Assembly (NCBI RefSeq): GCF_018847975.1
Contig: NZ_CP072597.1
Span: forward strand, 2,519,001 to 2,583,000
Source: Lysobacter sp. K5869
GTDB lineage: Bacteria; Pseudomonadota; Gammaproteobacteria; Xanthomonadales; Xanthomonadaceae
Direction: 5' to 3'
Length of the DNA stretch: 64,000 nucleotides
Made by a program: the position numbers and the translations under genes. Numbering within the stretch: position 1 is the first letter of the stretch; every line of letters begins with the position of its first letter. Below, piece by piece: positions 33,962 to 44,361 of this stretch. The notes beneath the pieces were generated by a model. The model was not told where the DNA came from and ran no database searches. It was given only the letters and a program-made list of their open reading frames with translations.

Positions 33962-35686
33962 TCACCGCGCCGGCCCCTGCAGCGGCGCCGGCGCCTCGCC
34001 CTTGCGCTGGCGCCGCGCCATCGCCAGGGTCATCGCGGCGAAGTCGACCGCGAAGCCGTCCATGTCGAACGCGCCGCTGTCGCCGCGGCGCGCCGCCAGT
34101 TCCGCGCGCAACGCCGCCAGCGCGGCGCGGTCGTTGCCCAGCGCGACCGCGCGGGCGACGAAGGCGGCATCGTCGGCGACGTTCATATGCGCCAGGCCGA
34201 GATGATGGTTGAGGCTGCCGGCCACGCGCGCGGCGAAGGTCGCGCCGGGCGTGGTGAGCACCGGGCAGCCGGCCCACAGCGCGTCGGAGGCGGTGGTGTG
34301 GGCGTTGTAGGGATGGGTGTCGAGGAACAGATCGGCGTGGCGCAGCCGCGCCAGATAATCGGCGTGCGGCTGCTTGCGCATGAACACCAGCCGCGCCGGG
34401 TCGATGCCGCGCTGGGCGGCGGCCTCGCGCAGCCGCGCATCGGCGTTGCCCGGCCCCGACAGCAGCCACAGCACGCTGCCGGGCACTCCGCGCAATACCT
34501 CCAGCGCGCGCGTCAGGCTGCGCGGGTTGAGCTTGTAGCTGTTGTTGAAGCAGCAGAACACCACGTCCTCGGCGGGCAGGCCGCAGGCGACGCGGTCGGG
34601 CGGTTCGCCCGGCACGCGGGTGGTGTCGGAGGGTTGGAAGCAGCGCGGCAGCCAGGCCACGGTTTCGCTGAAATCCTGCGCCATCGCTTCGGGCAGGACG
34701 AAGCGGTCGGCCAGCACGTAATGGATCCACGGCGCGGCGCTGGTGCCGGGATAGGCGAGCCAGTTCACCTGCACCGGCGCGGGCCGCATCGCCAGCACTT
34801 CCGGCGCGCCGCCTCCGCCCCAGCCGCGCAGGTCGAACAACACGTCGATGCCGGCGCGGCGGATCGCGTCGGCGACCTGCGCGTGCGGCTGTTGCGCGAC
34901 ATCGTGCAACTGCGTCGCCGCTTCGCGCAGGCGCCGGCGGATGGCGCTGCCGTCGTCGCGGTTGAGCGCGAACAGATGCGTCTCCAAGCCGCCGCGGCGT
35001 TTGAGCGCTTCGAACAGCGCGACCGTGAGCAAGCCGGTGGGATGGTTGCCGAAGCCGTTGGACAAAAAGCCGGCGCGCACCGGCGCCTGCGCGTCCTTGG
35101 CCGGCGCCGGCGACAGCGTGCGCACGGCCCGGGCGATGCTCGACGCGCGCAGGCTGGCGCAGCGGCGCTGTTCGGCGGCGCTGGCGTCTTCGCTGAGGAA
35201 CGCGAACGGCTCCACCGAGGCTTGCGCGCGCGCGACCGCCTCGCGCACCTGACGGGCGAGGCCGTCGAGTTCGCGCCAGTCGCAGAGTTTGCGTTTCCAG
35301 GCCAGCAGGTACGCCGCCAGTTGCGGCTCCTGCGGCGCCAGCGAATAGGCGTGGGCATACGAGGCCAGCGCGCCCTCGGCGTCGCCGACGTCTTCCAGCG
35401 CATGGCCCAGCCACAGCGCCATGCCCGGATGCCGCGGCGCGGCGCGGGTGGCCGCGCGCAGGCTGTGCACCGCTTCGTCGCGGCGGCCGAGCATCCATTG
35501 CGCGCGGCCCAGTCGCGCCAGCGCTTCGGGATGGCCGGGGCGCAGCTCCAGCGCGCGGCGCGCGGCGATTTCGCCGGATGCGGCGTCGCCGGCGTCGAGT
35601 TCGTGTTCGGCCAGCATCACCCAACCCATCGCATCGGCGGGATGGGCGCGCAGGGATTGGCGCAGGGCGACGCGCGGATCGGTCAT
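33962..35686 (-). CDS. O-GlcNAc-transferase-like glycosyltransferase with TPR repeats (GT41 type)
   Basis: 574 residues. TPR-like helical repeats cover about 15-130. The GT41 region includes GFLSNGFGNHPTGLL with His215, DVLFDLRGWGGGG, PAPVQVNWLAYPGTS and CFNNSYKLNP with Lys385, plus HADLFLDTHPYNAHTTASDA. These match the N-Cat and C-Cat landmarks of O-GlcNAc transferase (catalytic His and UDP-binding Lys). No signal peptide, so it should modify cytoplasmic proteins, possibly surface-structure subunits before export. The usual DLxGxT motif reads DLRGWG. The acceptor is unknown. It lies 20 nt after the GNAT gene. Confidence 0.88.
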   Translation of the reverse strand: MTDPRVALRQSLRAHPADAMGWVMLAEHELDAGDAASGEIAARRALELRPGHPEALARLGRAQWMLGRRDEAVHSLRAATRAAPRHPGMALWLGHALEDVGDAEGALASYAHAYSLAPQEPQLAAYLLAWKRKLCDWRELDGLARQVREAVARAQASVEPFAFLSEDASAAEQRRCASLRASSIARAVRTLSPAPAKDAQAPVRAGFLSNGFGNHPTGLLTVALFEALKRRGGLETHLFALNRDDGSAIRRRLREAATQLHDVAQQPHAQVADAIRRAGIDVLFDLRGWGGGGAPEVLAMRPAPVQVNWLAYPGTSAAPWIHYVLADRFVLPEAMAQDFSETVAWLPRCFQPSDTTRVPGEPPDRVACGLPAEDVVFCCFNNSYKLNPRSLTRALEVLRGVPGSVLWLLSGPGNADARLREAAAQRGIDPARLVFMRKQPHADYLARLRHADLFLDTHPYNAHTTASDALWAGCPVLTTPGATFAARVAGSLNHHLGLAHMNVADDAAFVARAVALGNDRAALAALRAELAARRGDSGAFDMDGFAVDFAAMTLAMARRQRKGEAPAPLQGPAR

Positions 35687-35705
35687 GGCGCGGGGCTCGG
35701 CGCGA

Positions 35706-36164
35706 TCAGGCTTGCGCCAGCGGCAGTTGGTAACGCTGGGTGCCGTCGTAGCGTTGCCAGCCGGCGCTGTCGTAGAGCGCCTGGGCCTGGGCGTTGTCGT
35801 GATCGGTTTCCAGCTCCAGGCGCGCGGCGCCGTCGGCGCGGGCGAATTCGGCCGCGGCGTCGAGCAGCGCGCGGGCGACGCCGCGGCGGCGCGCGGTCGC
35901 CTCGACGTAGAGATCGTTGAGCACCCACACGCGCGCGGCGCGCACCGACGAGAAGGTCGGATACAGCTGGACGAAGCCGGCGCCGTCGGCGCCGTCGAGC
36001 GCGGCCAGCAGCACCGTCGAGTCGCCGCGCCGCAAGCGCTCGCCGATGAAGGCGCGCGAGGCCGCTTCGTCCTGGCGCTGGGTGTAGAAGTGTCGGTAGC
36101 GGTCGAACAGCGGCGCGACGAGGTCCAGATCGGCGGCGACGGCGCGGCGGATGGCGAGGCTCAT
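35706..36164 (-). CDS. GNAT family N-acetyltransferase
   Basis: 152 residues. The acetyl-CoA loop is RRRGVARALLDAAAEF after VWVLNDLYVEATA, and the C-terminal ALYDSAGWQRYDG is typical of the fold. Substrate unknown. It is upstream of, and probably co-transcribed with, the GT41-like gene. A REP hairpin separates it from prfA. Confidence 0.88.
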   Translation of the reverse strand: MSLAIRRAVAADLDLVAPLFDRYRHFYTQRQDEAASRAFIGERLRRGDSTVLLAALDGADGAGFVQLYPTFSSVRAARVWVLNDLYVEATARRRGVARALLDAAAEFARADGAARLELETDHDNAQAQALYDSAGWQRYDGTQRYQLPLAQA

Positions 36165-36295
36165 GCGGAAGTCGGCGAGGGCGGGGGAGGGGCCGATTAT
36201 GGCCGCAGGCCGGGGGCAGCGTCATGACTTGCGACGGCCGATCGGGGCGGGGCGTGCGCGGGCTCTCAGTTCGCGCCGGATGCGGGCGATCTACC

Positions 36296-36392
36296 TGTAG
36301 GAGCGGCGCGAGCCGCGACCGCGGCAACGCAGCTACGCCGAAAGGTTCGCAATGGTTGCGTTGTCGCGGTCGCGGCTCGCGCCGCTCCTACA
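36296..36392. repeat. REP-type inverted repeat
   Basis: Near-perfect hairpin TGTAGGAGC...GCTCCTACA, 97 nt, between prfA and the GNAT gene on their downstream and upstream sides respectively. Confidence 0.85.
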
Positions 36393-36463
36393 GGGGGCTG
36401 TTGCGACTGCGGACTCGATGGGGCGGTTGTCGCGCCAGCTCGCCGACGCCCGCGACGACGCAC

Positions 36464-37546
36464 TCAACCGGCCGACAAGCGCGCCAATTCGTCGGCCTGA
36501 TGCTCGTGCACCAAGCGCCCGATCAACCCGTCCAATTCCCCGGCGATCACGTTCGGCAGGTCGTATAAGGTCAGCCCCTCGACCCGGTGATCGGTGATCC
36601 GGCCCTGCGGAAAGTTGTAGGTGCGGATGCGCTGGCTGCGGTCGCCGCTGCCGACCTGCAGGCGCCGGTCCTGCGCCTGCGCGGCGGCGGCCTTGGCCGC
36701 GGCGGCGTCGGCCAGCATCGCTTGCAGGCGCTTGAGCGCCTTGTCGCGGTTGGCGTGCTGGCTGCGCTCGGTCTGGTTTTCGACCACCACGCCGCTGGGG
36801 AGGTGGGTGATGCGGATCGCCGATTCGGTTTTGTTGACGTGCTGGCCGCCCGCGCCGGAGGAACGGAAGGTGTCGATCTTCAAATCGGCCGGATTGATCT
36901 CGATCGGCTCGCCTTCCGGCTCCACCGCGATGATCGCCACGGTCGCCGCCGAGGTGTGGATGCGGCCTTGCGATTCGGTCTCCGGCACGCGCTGCACGCG
37001 ATGGGTGCCGGACTCGAACTTGAGCTTGGAATACGCGCCGCGGCCTTCGACCCGGGCGATGATTTCCTTGAAACCGCCGTGCTCGCCGGGATTGGACGAT
37101 TCGATTTCGACCTTCCAGCCCTGGCGCTCGGCGTAGCGCGAATACATGCGGAACAAGTCGCCGGCGAAGATCGCCGCCTCGTCGCCGCCGGTGCCGGCGC
37201 GCACTTCCAGATACAGGTCGCCGTCGTCGCGCGGGTCTTTCGGGATCAGGTGCGCCATCAGCTCGACGTCGAGCCGCTGCAGGCGGGCCGAAGCCGAGGC
37301 GATTTCCTCGTCGGCCAACTCGCGCAGTTCCGGATCGCCGCGCATCGCTTCGGCCGCGCTCAGATCGGCCTTGGCCTGGGTTTCGGCGGCCAGCGCCAGC
37401 GCCACCGGTTCGAGCTGGGCGAATTCGCGCGAGAACTTGCGGAAGCGCTCGCTGTCGCCGATCACGCCGGGATCGGCGAGCAGGCGTTCGAGTTCTTCGC
37501 GGCGTTCGGCCAGGGCTTCGAGTTTGCGGCGCAGGCTGGGAGTCAT
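36464..37546 (-). CDS. prfA: Peptide chain release factor 1
   Basis: 360 residues, the standard RF1 length. The catalytic GGQ is in [20 protein letters not shown], and the stop-codon-reading tripeptide is PET in [12 protein letters not shown]. It recognises UAA and UAG and triggers peptide release on the ribosome. It follows hemA by 66 nt, the order common in proteobacteria, but prmC does not follow here. Confidence 0.97.
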   Translation of the reverse strand: MTPSLRRKLEALAERREELERLLADPGVIGDSERFRKFSREFAQLEPVALALAAETQAKADLSAAEAMRGDPELRELADEEIASASARLQRLDVELMAHLIPKDPRDDGDLYLEVRAGTGGDEAAIFAGDLFRMYSRYAERQGWKVEIESSNPGEHGGFKEIIARVEGRGAYSKLKFESGTHRVQRVPETESQGRIHTSAATVAIIAVEPEGEPIEINPADLKIDTFRSSGAGGQHVNKTESAIRITHLPSGVVVENQTERSQHANRDKALKRLQAMLADAAAAKAAAAQAQDRRLQVGSGDRSQRIRTYNFPQGRITDHRVEGLTLYDLPNVIAGELDGLIGRLVHEHQADELARLSAG

Positions 37547-37612
37547 TGAGCGGGAAATAGCGGGTAAGAGACAGGAGATGGGAACGGCGCGAACGTCGGC
37601 GACGGGAGGTCG

Positions 37613-38935
37613 CTAACGGTCGTGCAGCGATTCGGCGTCGGCCGATTCGCTCTGTCCCGATTCCGATTCCCGATTCCCGATTCCCGCTCCGCTGGCCGCG
37701 GGAAACAGCTTGTCCGCCGCGCGCGCGAGTTCCGGATTGCCGGTCAGCGCCGCTTCGCGCAGCGCGATCGTCGGCGCGTGCAGCAGGCGGTTGGTCAAGG
37801 TGTGGGCGAGGAAGTTGAGCACCTCGCCCGGGTCCTGGCCCGCGGCGAGCTGCGCCTGGGCCTTGGCCAGCACTTCCTCGCGCGCGGCGTCGCCGTGATC
37901 GCGCAGGCGCTTGATCGGCGCGGTGCGGGTGCTCGCGGCCAGGGTTTCGACGAAGCGCGCGACCTGCAGCTCGACGATGGCCTCGGCCTCGGTCGCGGCC
38001 TCGCGGCGGCTGCGGCGGTTGTCTTCGATGGCGCGTTCCAGATCGTCCACGGTGTAGAGGAATACGTCCTTCAGATCGGCCACGTCGGCGGCGATGTCGC
38101 GCGGCACGGCCAGATCCAGCAGCAGCATCGGCCGGTGCTTGCGCGAGGCCAGCGCGGCGGCGACCTGCGGCTTGCGCAGGATCGGCTCGCGGCTGGCGGT
38201 GGCGCTGAGCACGATGTCGGCTTCGGCCAGATGGCGGTCGAGTTCGCTCAGCGGCAGCGCCACGCCACCGTGGCGGGTGGCCAGGTCCTGGGCGTGGGCG
38301 AGGGTGCGGTTGGCGATCAGCAGGCGCTTGGCTTTGGCCTGGACCAAATGGCGCGCGGCCAGCTCGATGGTTTCGCCGGCGCCGACCAGCAGCACCGCCG
38401 AGTCTTCGAGCCGGGCGAAGGATTCCTGCGCGAGCCGCACCGCGGCCGAGGCCACCGACACCGGGTTGGCGCCGATGCGGGTGTCGGTGCGCGCGCGCTT
38501 GGCGGTCGAGAAGGCTTGCTGGAACAGCCGGTCGAGCTGGCTGCCCAAGGTGCCGGCGCCGCGCGCGGCGGCCCAGGCGTCTTTCACTTGGCCGAGGATC
38601 TGCGGTTCGCCCAGCACCAGCGAATCCAGGCCGGTGGCGACCCGGAACAGATGCCGCACCGCGTCGGCGTCGCGATGGCGGTAGAGGTAACCGTGCAGGT
38701 CGCCGGCGTCGTCGGGGTGGCTGGCCAGCCAGTCGGACAAGGCGCGGCCGTCGTCGTCGGCGACCGCGTAGATCTCGGTGCGGTTGCAGGTCGACAGCAA
38801 GGCCACCTCGCGCACCGGCGCCAGCGCGCGCAGCGCGGCCAGCGCGGCGGGCACCGCGTCGCCGGCGAACGCCACCCGTTCGCGCAGGCTGACCGGCGCG
38901 GTTTGGTGGTTGAGGCCGAGGACGTACAGGCTCAT
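37613..38935 (-). CDS. hemA: Glutamyl-tRNA reductase
   Basis: 440 residues. N-terminal catalytic domain with nucleophile Cys50 in [15 protein letters not shown]-binding domain with [17 protein letters not shown]; helical dimerisation domain at the C-terminus. It reduces glutamyl-tRNA to glutamate-1-semialdehyde, the first committed step of tetrapyrrole synthesis. The last 20 or so residues ([19 protein letters not shown]) are encoded by the genome's GGGAATCGGGAATCGG repeat, so the reading frame runs into a repeat that has entered the 3' end. Divergent from the TPR lipoprotein gene. Confidence 0.97.
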   Translation of the reverse strand: MSLYVLGLNHQTAPVSLRERVAFAGDAVPAALAALRALAPVREVALLSTCNRTEIYAVADDDGRALSDWLASHPDDAGDLHGYLYRHRDADAVRHLFRVATGLDSLVLGEPQILGQVKDAWAAARGAGTLGSQLDRLFQQAFSTAKRARTDTRIGANPVSVASAAVRLAQESFARLEDSAVLLVGAGETIELAARHLVQAKAKRLLIANRTLAHAQDLATRHGGVALPLSELDRHLAEADIVLSATASREPILRKPQVAAALASRKHRPMLLLDLAVPRDIAADVADLKDVFLYTVDDLERAIEDNRRSRREAATEAEAIVELQVARFVETLAASTRTAPIKRLRDHGDAAREEVLAKAQAQLAAGQDPGEVLNFLAHTLTNRLLHAPTIALREAALTGNPELARAADKLFPAASGAGIGNRESESGQSESADAESLHDR

Positions 38936-39108
38936 GCGGAAGGGCTCACGCGCTCGCGCGCCGACGCTCCGGTCGCGCGCGCCGGGGCCCGCCCGCGGAG
39001 GCGGGAAAGTTCCATCGGACGGCGGCGGAGGCGGGACATCGGTTCAGGCGCTTGCGATAAGCTGCGGGCTGCTGAAGGCCGCCATTCTACCGGCCCACTG
39101 GTCCCCCC

Positions 39109-40929
39109 GTGTCTTCTAACGATTCGATTTTCTCGATCGGTCCAATAGACAGTCCCGAAGACAACGCCGACCCCGCCCGCCGCCGCCGCGCGCCCCTGGC
39201 CGCCGCGCTGCTGCTGGCGGCCTGCGGCTGGAGCGCGCTGGCCGGCGCCACCGCCCCGACGCCGGCCGCCGGCGCGGTCGCCGAACCCAGCGCCGCCGCG
39301 CTCGCCGCGGCCCGCGCCGCGATCCAGGCCGGCGCGGCCAAGGACCCCACCGGCGCCTCGCTGGAATCGCTGTTGGTCGGCGAATTCGCGCTGCAGTCGG
39401 GCAAGCTCAACGACGCCTCCGCGGCCTATCTCAAGGCCGCGCGCGCCTCCGGCGACAAGGTCCTGGCCGAACGCGCCACCAGCATCGCCCTGGTCGCGCG
39501 CGAGGACGCCGCCGCGGCCGAAGCGCTGGCGCTGTGGCGCAAGCTCGGCGGCCAGGGCAACGTGTTCGCCGCGGCCGAGGCGACCTTGTCGCTGCGCCGC
39601 GGCGACGAACGCGCCGCGCTGCGCCAGCTCGACGCGCTGATGACCGCCGCGCCCGACACCGGCTGGCGGCAGGCGCTGGGCGTGCTCACCGCCGGCTCCA
39701 AGGATCCCAAGCAAACCGCGCGGATGGTCGAGAAGCTGGTCGACGGCGGCCGTCTGCCCAAGCGCAATCTGATGGCCTGGGTCGCGTTCGGCGGCCTCGC
39801 CCAGCGCCTGGACCAGCCCAAGCTGACCGAGCGCATCATCGACGAAGTGGTGCGCCGCTTCCCCGGCGAGCCGCGGGTCGGCCTGCTCCGGGTCAGCCAG
39901 CTGCGCGACGAAGGCAAGACCGACGAAGCCACCAAGCTGCTCGCCACCCTGGTGCCGCTGGCCGACACCGACAACAACCTGCGCGCGCTGATCGCCGAGC
40001 AGTACGAAGGCCTCAACGATTTCCAGAACGTCGCCGCGGTGCTCGCGCGCGGCGCCCAGGACGACCAGACCTACGCCTTGCGCGCGTCCTACCTGGCCCG
40101 CGCCGAGGACAAGGCCACGCTGACCGTGCTGTACGACGAACTGCGCGCCAGCGCGGCCAAGCCCGATCCGGCGCGGCGCCTGCTGCTGGGCCAGCTCGCC
40201 GAATATCTGGAGCGCCTGGACGAAGCTTTGAACTGGTACCAGGGTGTGCCCGGCGGCCCGCAGCGCGAGATCGCGCGGCTGCGCGCGGCCAACGTGCTGC
40301 ACAAGCTCAAGCGCGCCGACGAAGGCTTCGCCGCATTGCGCGCGATCCAGTCCGACGCCTCGGCCGAGGACGACACCCGCCGCGACGCCTACATCCTGGA
40401 AGCGAACCTGCGCGCCGAGGACAAGAACGTCGCCGGCGAGAACGACGCCTTCGCCCGCGGTCTCGCCGCGTTCCCCGACGAGCCGGAAATCCTCTACGCG
40501 CGCGCCCTGAGCTGGGAGCGCCGCGACGACATCGCCCGCGCCGAAGCCGACTTCCGCCGCATCCTGGTGGCCGAGCCCGACAGCATCGCCGCGCTCAACG
40601 CGCTCGGCTACACCTTGGCCGACCGCACCACGCGCTATCAGGAAGCGCTGGAGCTGATCGAACGCGCGCGCACCGCCGAGCCGGACAACGCCGCCATCGT
40701 CGACAGCTACGGCTGGGTGCTTTATCGCCTGGGCCGGACCAAGGAGGCCGAAGTCGAACTGCGGCGCGCGCTGACCATGCAGAAGGACGCGGAAATCGCC
40801 GCGCATCTGGCCGAGTTGCTGTGGGAAACCGGGCGCCGCGACGAAGCGCGCAAGTATTTCGAGCAGGGCCGCAAGATCGACGCCGACAACCGTTCGTTGC
40901 AGCGCGCGCTGAAGAAGTACGGCTTATGA
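39109..40929 (+). CDS. TPR-repeat lipoprotein upstream of lolB
   Basis: 606 residues from GTG 39109. LLLAAC at 34-39 forms a lipobox (Cys39), after a long N-terminal region with RRRR; a later start would give a more usual signal. The rest is tetratricopeptide-like helical repeats, clearest at the C-terminus (ALNALGYTLADRTTRYQEAL, SYGWVLYRLGRTKEAEVELR). Probably a periplasm-facing scaffold, perhaps for outer-membrane work, given coupling to lolB by a 4-nt overlap. This gene position between hemA and lolB is common in related genomes. Confidence 0.85.
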   Translation: MSSNDSIFSIGPIDSPEDNADPARRRRAPLAAALLLAACGWSALAGATAPTPAAGAVAEPSAAALAAARAAIQAGAAKDPTGASLESLLVGEFALQSGKLNDASAAYLKAARASGDKVLAERATSIALVAREDAAAAEALALWRKLGGQGNVFAAAEATLSLRRGDERAALRQLDALMTAAPDTGWRQALGVLTAGSKDPKQTARMVEKLVDGGRLPKRNLMAWVAFGGLAQRLDQPKLTERIIDEVVRRFPGEPRVGLLRVSQLRDEGKTDEATKLLATLVPLADTDNNLRALIAEQYEGLNDFQNVAAVLARGAQDDQTYALRASYLARAEDKATLTVLYDELRASAAKPDPARRLLLGQLAEYLERLDEALNWYQGVPGGPQREIARLRAANVLHKLKRADEGFAALRAIQSDASAEDDTRRDAYILEANLRAEDKNVAGENDAFARGLAAFPDEPEILYARALSWERRDDIARAEADFRRILVAEPDSIAALNALGYTLADRTTRYQEALELIERARTAEPDNAAIVDSYGWVLYRLGRTKEAEVELRRALTMQKDAEIAAHLAELLWETGRRDEARKYFEQGRKIDADNRSLQRALKKYGL

Positions 40930-41984
40930 GCGGCGCGCTCGCGAACGGCGCCGCGCCCGGCGGATTCGCGCGCGCCCGCATCGCCGCGCTGGCGGTGCTG
41001 GCCGCGCTGCTGACGGCGTGCGCCGGCGCCGGCGTGCGTCCCGGCGCGCCGACGGATCGGGTCGTGCCGGCCGCCGACGCGGCCGAGCGCGAGGCCGCGC
41101 GCGTGGCGCGCGTGCGCGCCGCCGCGCAGTGGTCGCTGACCGGCCGCATCGCCGTGTCCAACGCGGGCAAAGGCGGCAGCGGGCGGATCGAGTGGAACCA
41201 GCGCGGCGGCGCTTACGAGGTCGCGCTGAGCGCCCCGGTGACCCGCCAGAGCTGGCGCCTGAGCGGCGGCCCCGACGGCGCCCGCCTGGAAGGCCTGGAC
41301 GGCGGCCCGCGCGCAGGTGCGGACGCCGCCGAACTCCTATTCCAGGCCACCGGCTGGGACATCCCGGTCGCCGCCCTCGGCGACTGGCTGCGCGGCCTGC
41401 CGGCCGGCGACGGCGCCGACGCGCGCATCGCCCGTGGCCCCGACGGGCGCCCGCAGTCCATCGTTCAAGGCGGCTGGACCATCGCTTACGAATGGCCGGC
41501 CAGCGGCGACTTGCCCGCGCGCCTGGACGCGCGGCGCGACTCGGCGCGGGTGCGGTTGATCGTGGATCAGTGGCAGGGCGGGGCGGTGGCGGCGGCGCCG
41601 GCCGTTCGCGGCGCCGGCTTCGACGCGCTCGATCCGCTGCGCCTGCAGATGCTCGCCCTGAACGAAGGCGATCCCGAGGCCGATATGCGCGCCCGCGTCG
41701 CGCTCGGCGACCGTCGCCCCGTCGGCCTGGGCGACGGCTGGGGCGGCACTTCGCTGCCGAACTGGGGCGCGCCGCGCTGGGACGGCTCCCACGCCGACCT
41801 GGAACTCGGCTATCCCGAGGCGGAGCCGGCGCGGGTGTTGCGCGGCAGCGATACCGATGTCGCGCTCGATCCGGCGCTGCGCGCCCGCGCCGTCGCCTAT
41901 GCCGCCACCTACAATGCGGCCCTGCGCTGGCACCTGCGGGCGGGCGAGGGCGCTTGGGCGTCCGTCGAGGCCGATTTCCGCTGA
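40926..41984 (+). CDS. lolB: Outer-membrane lipoprotein receptor LolB with a C-terminal extension
   Basis: 352 residues; LolB is usually about 200-220. Lipobox LTAC with Cys32. The LolB-like beta-barrel lies at about 65-217 (AAAQWSLTGRIAVSN, GRIEWNQRGGAYEVALSAP, then GGWTIAYEWPASG and VRLIVDQW). LolB receives lipoproteins from LolA and inserts them into the outer membrane. Residues 218-352 form an extra segment (FDALDPLRLQMLALNEGD ... YAATYNAALRWHLRAGEG) with no family known to me. It overlaps the TPR gene by ATGA and precedes ispE, the standard neighbour. Confidence 0.88.
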   Translation: MSGALANGAAPGGFARARIAALAVLAALLTACAGAGVRPGAPTDRVVPAADAAEREAARVARVRAAAQWSLTGRIAVSNAGKGGSGRIEWNQRGGAYEVALSAPVTRQSWRLSGGPDGARLEGLDGGPRAGADAAELLFQATGWDIPVAALGDWLRGLPAGDGADARIARGPDGRPQSIVQGGWTIAYEWPASGDLPARLDARRDSARVRLIVDQWQGGAVAAAPAVRGAGFDALDPLRLQMLALNEGDPEADMRARVALGDRRPVGLGDGWGGTSLPNWGAPRWDGSHADLELGYPEAEPARVLRGSDTDVALDPALRARAVAYAATYNAALRWHLRAGEGAWASVEADFR

Positions 41985-42023
41985 ACCCTTTCGCTGCCGC
42001 CTCGTTCCCGGATCCCGCCGTCC

Positions 42024-42899
42024 ATGCACGACCCCACCGAACCCACCTGGTCGGTTTGGCCCGCCCCGGCCAAGCTGAACCTGTTCCTGCGCATCGTCGG
42101 CCGCCGCGCCGACGGCTATCACCTGCTGCAGACCGTGTTCCGTCTCCTGGATTGGGGCGACAGCATCCGCCTGCGGCCGCGCGCCGACGGCCGCATCGTC
42201 CGCCACGGCGGCTCGGTGGCCGGTGTGGCCGAGGCCGACGACCTTACCGTGCGCGCCGCGCTGGCGCTGAAAAAAGAAGCGAACTGCGCCCAAGGTGTGG
42301 ATATCGTCATCGAAAAGCGCATTCCGGCCGGCGGCGGCTTCGGTGGCGGCTCGTCCGATGCCGCGACCGTCCTGGTCGCCCTCGACGCGCTCTGGGGCAC
42401 CGGTCTGGGCGTCGAAACGCTGGCCCGTCTCGGCCTCGGGCTGGGCGCCGACGTCCCCGTGTTCGTGCGCGGCGACAACGCCTGGGCCGAGGGCGTGGGC
42501 GAGGAGCTGCGCCCCGTCGAGCTGCCCCCGGCCTGGTACGTGCTTGCCGATCCCGGCGTCCACGCCCCGACCGCGGCGCTTTTTCAATCGCCTGAATTGA
42601 CGCGGGATGCTCCGCCCGCGACAATGTCGGACTTCGTTTCGGGTAGACCGCTCGGGAATGCGTTCGAGCCGGTGCTGCGTCAGCGCGAGGCCGCCGTCGA
42701 GGCCGCCTTCGCCGCCTTGGCGCGAATCGGTTCGCCACGCCTCACCGGGTCCGGCAGCGGGTGTTTCGTCGAGTTCGCCACGCGCGAATCCGCCGAAGCC
42801 GCGCTGACGCAACTGCCGCCGGGCCTGCGCGCCTGGACGGCGGGCGGAGCGCAACGTTCGCCGTTGCGCGCCGCGCTCGAAACCAACCGACGGGGTTGA
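42024..42899 (+). CDS. ispE: 4-diphosphocytidyl-2-C-methyl-D-erythritol kinase
   Basis: 291 residues. N-terminal [21 protein letters not shown] and the GHMP ATP loop [19 protein letters not shown] are diagnostic. It phosphorylates CDP-methylerythritol in the MEP isoprenoid pathway. It follows lolB by 39 nt, part of the lolB-ispE-prs order. Confidence 0.96.
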   Translation: MHDPTEPTWSVWPAPAKLNLFLRIVGRRADGYHLLQTVFRLLDWGDSIRLRPRADGRIVRHGGSVAGVAEADDLTVRAALALKKEANCAQGVDIVIEKRIPAGGGFGGGSSDAATVLVALDALWGTGLGVETLARLGLGLGADVPVFVRGDNAWAEGVGEELRPVELPPAWYVLADPGVHAPTAALFQSPELTRDAPPATMSDFVSGRPLGNAFEPVLRQREAAVEAAFAALARIGSPRLTGSGSGCFVEFATRESAEAALTQLPPGLRAWTAGGAQRSPLRAALETNRRG

Positions 42900-42961
42900 A
42901 CCACCGGTTCGCCGCGTCGCGCAGCAAACACCGTGTCACCTCGCGTTCTACAGGTTTCCGC

Positions 42962-43038
42962 AGGGGCGTCGCCAAGAGGCCCAAGGCACCAGGTTTTGAT
43001 CCTGGCATTCGTAGGTTCGAATCCTACCGCCCCTGCCA
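42962..43038 (+). tRNA. tRNA-Gln (TTG)
   Basis: 77 nt including encoded CCA. Acceptor AGGGGCG/CGCCCCT, anticodon stem CCAGG/CCTGG with TTG at 42996-42998, T-loop TTCGAAT. It lies between ispE and prs. Confidence 0.95.
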
Positions 43039-43056
43039 TTCGCTGTTCGCGGGAGT

Positions 43057-43118
43057 AGGGAATGGAGAATCGGGAATCGCCGCGCGGCGATTCCCGATTC
43101 TCGATTCCCCATTCCCGA
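43057..43118. repeat. Purine/pyrimidine inverted repeat
   Basis: Left arm rich in GGGAATGGAGAATCGGGAAT, right arm in the complementary ATTCCCGATTCTCGATTCCC. It lies between tRNA-Gln and prs. Confidence 0.75.
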
Positions 43119-43146
43119 ACCGCCCGGTCAGAGCGAAGCGGAGTAA

Positions 43147-44112
43147 ATGACAGTGCAAAACGATCGCAACCTGCTGGTTTTCAGCGGCAACGCCAACCGT
43201 CCGCTGGCCGAAGCCGTGTGCAAGGAGCTGGGCATCCGGCTCGGCAAGGCCCTCGTCGGCCGCTTCTCCGACGGAGAAGTGCAGGTCGAGATCGAAGAGA
43301 ACGTCCGTCGCCAGGAAGTCTTCGTCATTCAGCCGACGAACGCGCCGACGGCCGAGAATTTCATGGAACTGCTGGTGCTGATCGACGCGCTCAAGCGCGC
43401 CTCGGTCGCCAACGTGACCGCGGTGGTGCCGTACTTCGGCTACGCCCGCCAGGATCGCCGCCCGCGCTCCTCGCGCGTGCCGATCACCGCCAAGGTCGCG
43501 GCCAAGATGTTCGGCGCGGTCGGCGCCGACCGGGTGCTCACGGTCGATCTGCATGCGGATCAGATCCAGGGCTTCTTCGACATCCCGGTCGACAACGTCT
43601 ACGCCTCGCCGCTGCTGCTCGCCGACATCTGGCGCGCGCACGGCACCGACAACCTGATCGTGGTGTCCCCGGACGTCGGCGGCGTGGTGCGCGCTCGCGC
43701 GATCGCCAAGCGCCTGGACGACGCGGACCTGGCGATCATCGACAAGCGCCGCCCGCGCGCCAACGTCGCCACGGTGATGAACATCATCGGCGACGTGTCG
43801 GGCAAGACCTGCGTGCTGGTCGACGACATCGTCGACACCGCCGGCACCCTGTGCGCCGCCGCCGCGGCGCTCAAGGCGCAGGGCGCGCAGAAGGTCGTGG
43901 CCTACTGCACCCACCCGGTGCTGTCGGGCGCGGCCATCGACAACGTGACCAAGTCGCAGCTGGACGAGCTGGTGGTGACCGACACCATCCCGCTCACCGC
44001 CGCGGCCCGGGCCACCGGCCGGATCCGCCAGCTCAGCGTGGCCGAGCTGCTGGCCGAGACGATCCGCCGCATCGCGTTCGGCGAGTCGGTGAGTTCGCTG
44101 TACGTCGATTAA
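43147..44112 (+). CDS. prs: Ribose-phosphate pyrophosphokinase
   Basis: 321 residues from ATG 43147, preceded by GGAG. The PRPP loop is [17 protein letters not shown] and the pyrophosphate-binding region [20 protein letters not shown]; the flexible loop with [18 protein letters not shown] is intact. It makes PRPP from ribose 5-phosphate and ATP. It precedes rplY and pth as in many gammaproteobacteria. Confidence 0.97.
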   Translation: MTVQNDRNLLVFSGNANRPLAEAVCKELGIRLGKALVGRFSDGEVQVEIEENVRRQEVFVIQPTNAPTAENFMELLVLIDALKRASVANVTAVVPYFGYARQDRRPRSSRVPITAKVAAKMFGAVGADRVLTVDLHADQIQGFFDIPVDNVYASPLLLADIWRAHGTDNLIVVSPDVGGVVRARAIAKRLDDADLAIIDKRRPRANVATVMNIIGDVSGKTCVLVDDIVDTAGTLCAAAAALKAQGAQKVVAYCTHPVLSGAAIDNVTKSQLDELVVTDTIPLTAAARATGRIRQLSVAELLAETIRRIAFGESVSSLYVD

Positions 44113-44282
44113 GCGGGAAAAGGGAAAGAAGGGAGCGGGGAATGGTGGCTGGCGCGGAGCGCCGAGCCGTTCGGGTTCCCAGCAAGTGCGACAGATTGTT
44201 GGAGGTAGGAGGTCGGGTTAAGGCAGTGGGGGCGGCGTGAATCGCCATTCCCTGTTCCCTTTGTTCCCCGTTCCCGCTTCCG
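44113..44282. repeat. Purine/pyrimidine inverted-repeat gap between prs and rplY
   Basis: Starts with a purine-rich arm (GGGAAAAGGGAAAGAAGGG) and ends with a pyrimidine-rich arm (CATTCCCTGTTCCCTTTG). The middle has no gene. Confidence 0.65.
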
Positions 44283-44361
44283 AACGCCACTCACCTGGTC
44301 GCGGGTGAGTATCCAAACCGCCGCGAGGCGGTCCTAACGCAGTAAAAACAGGTACAAGCAA

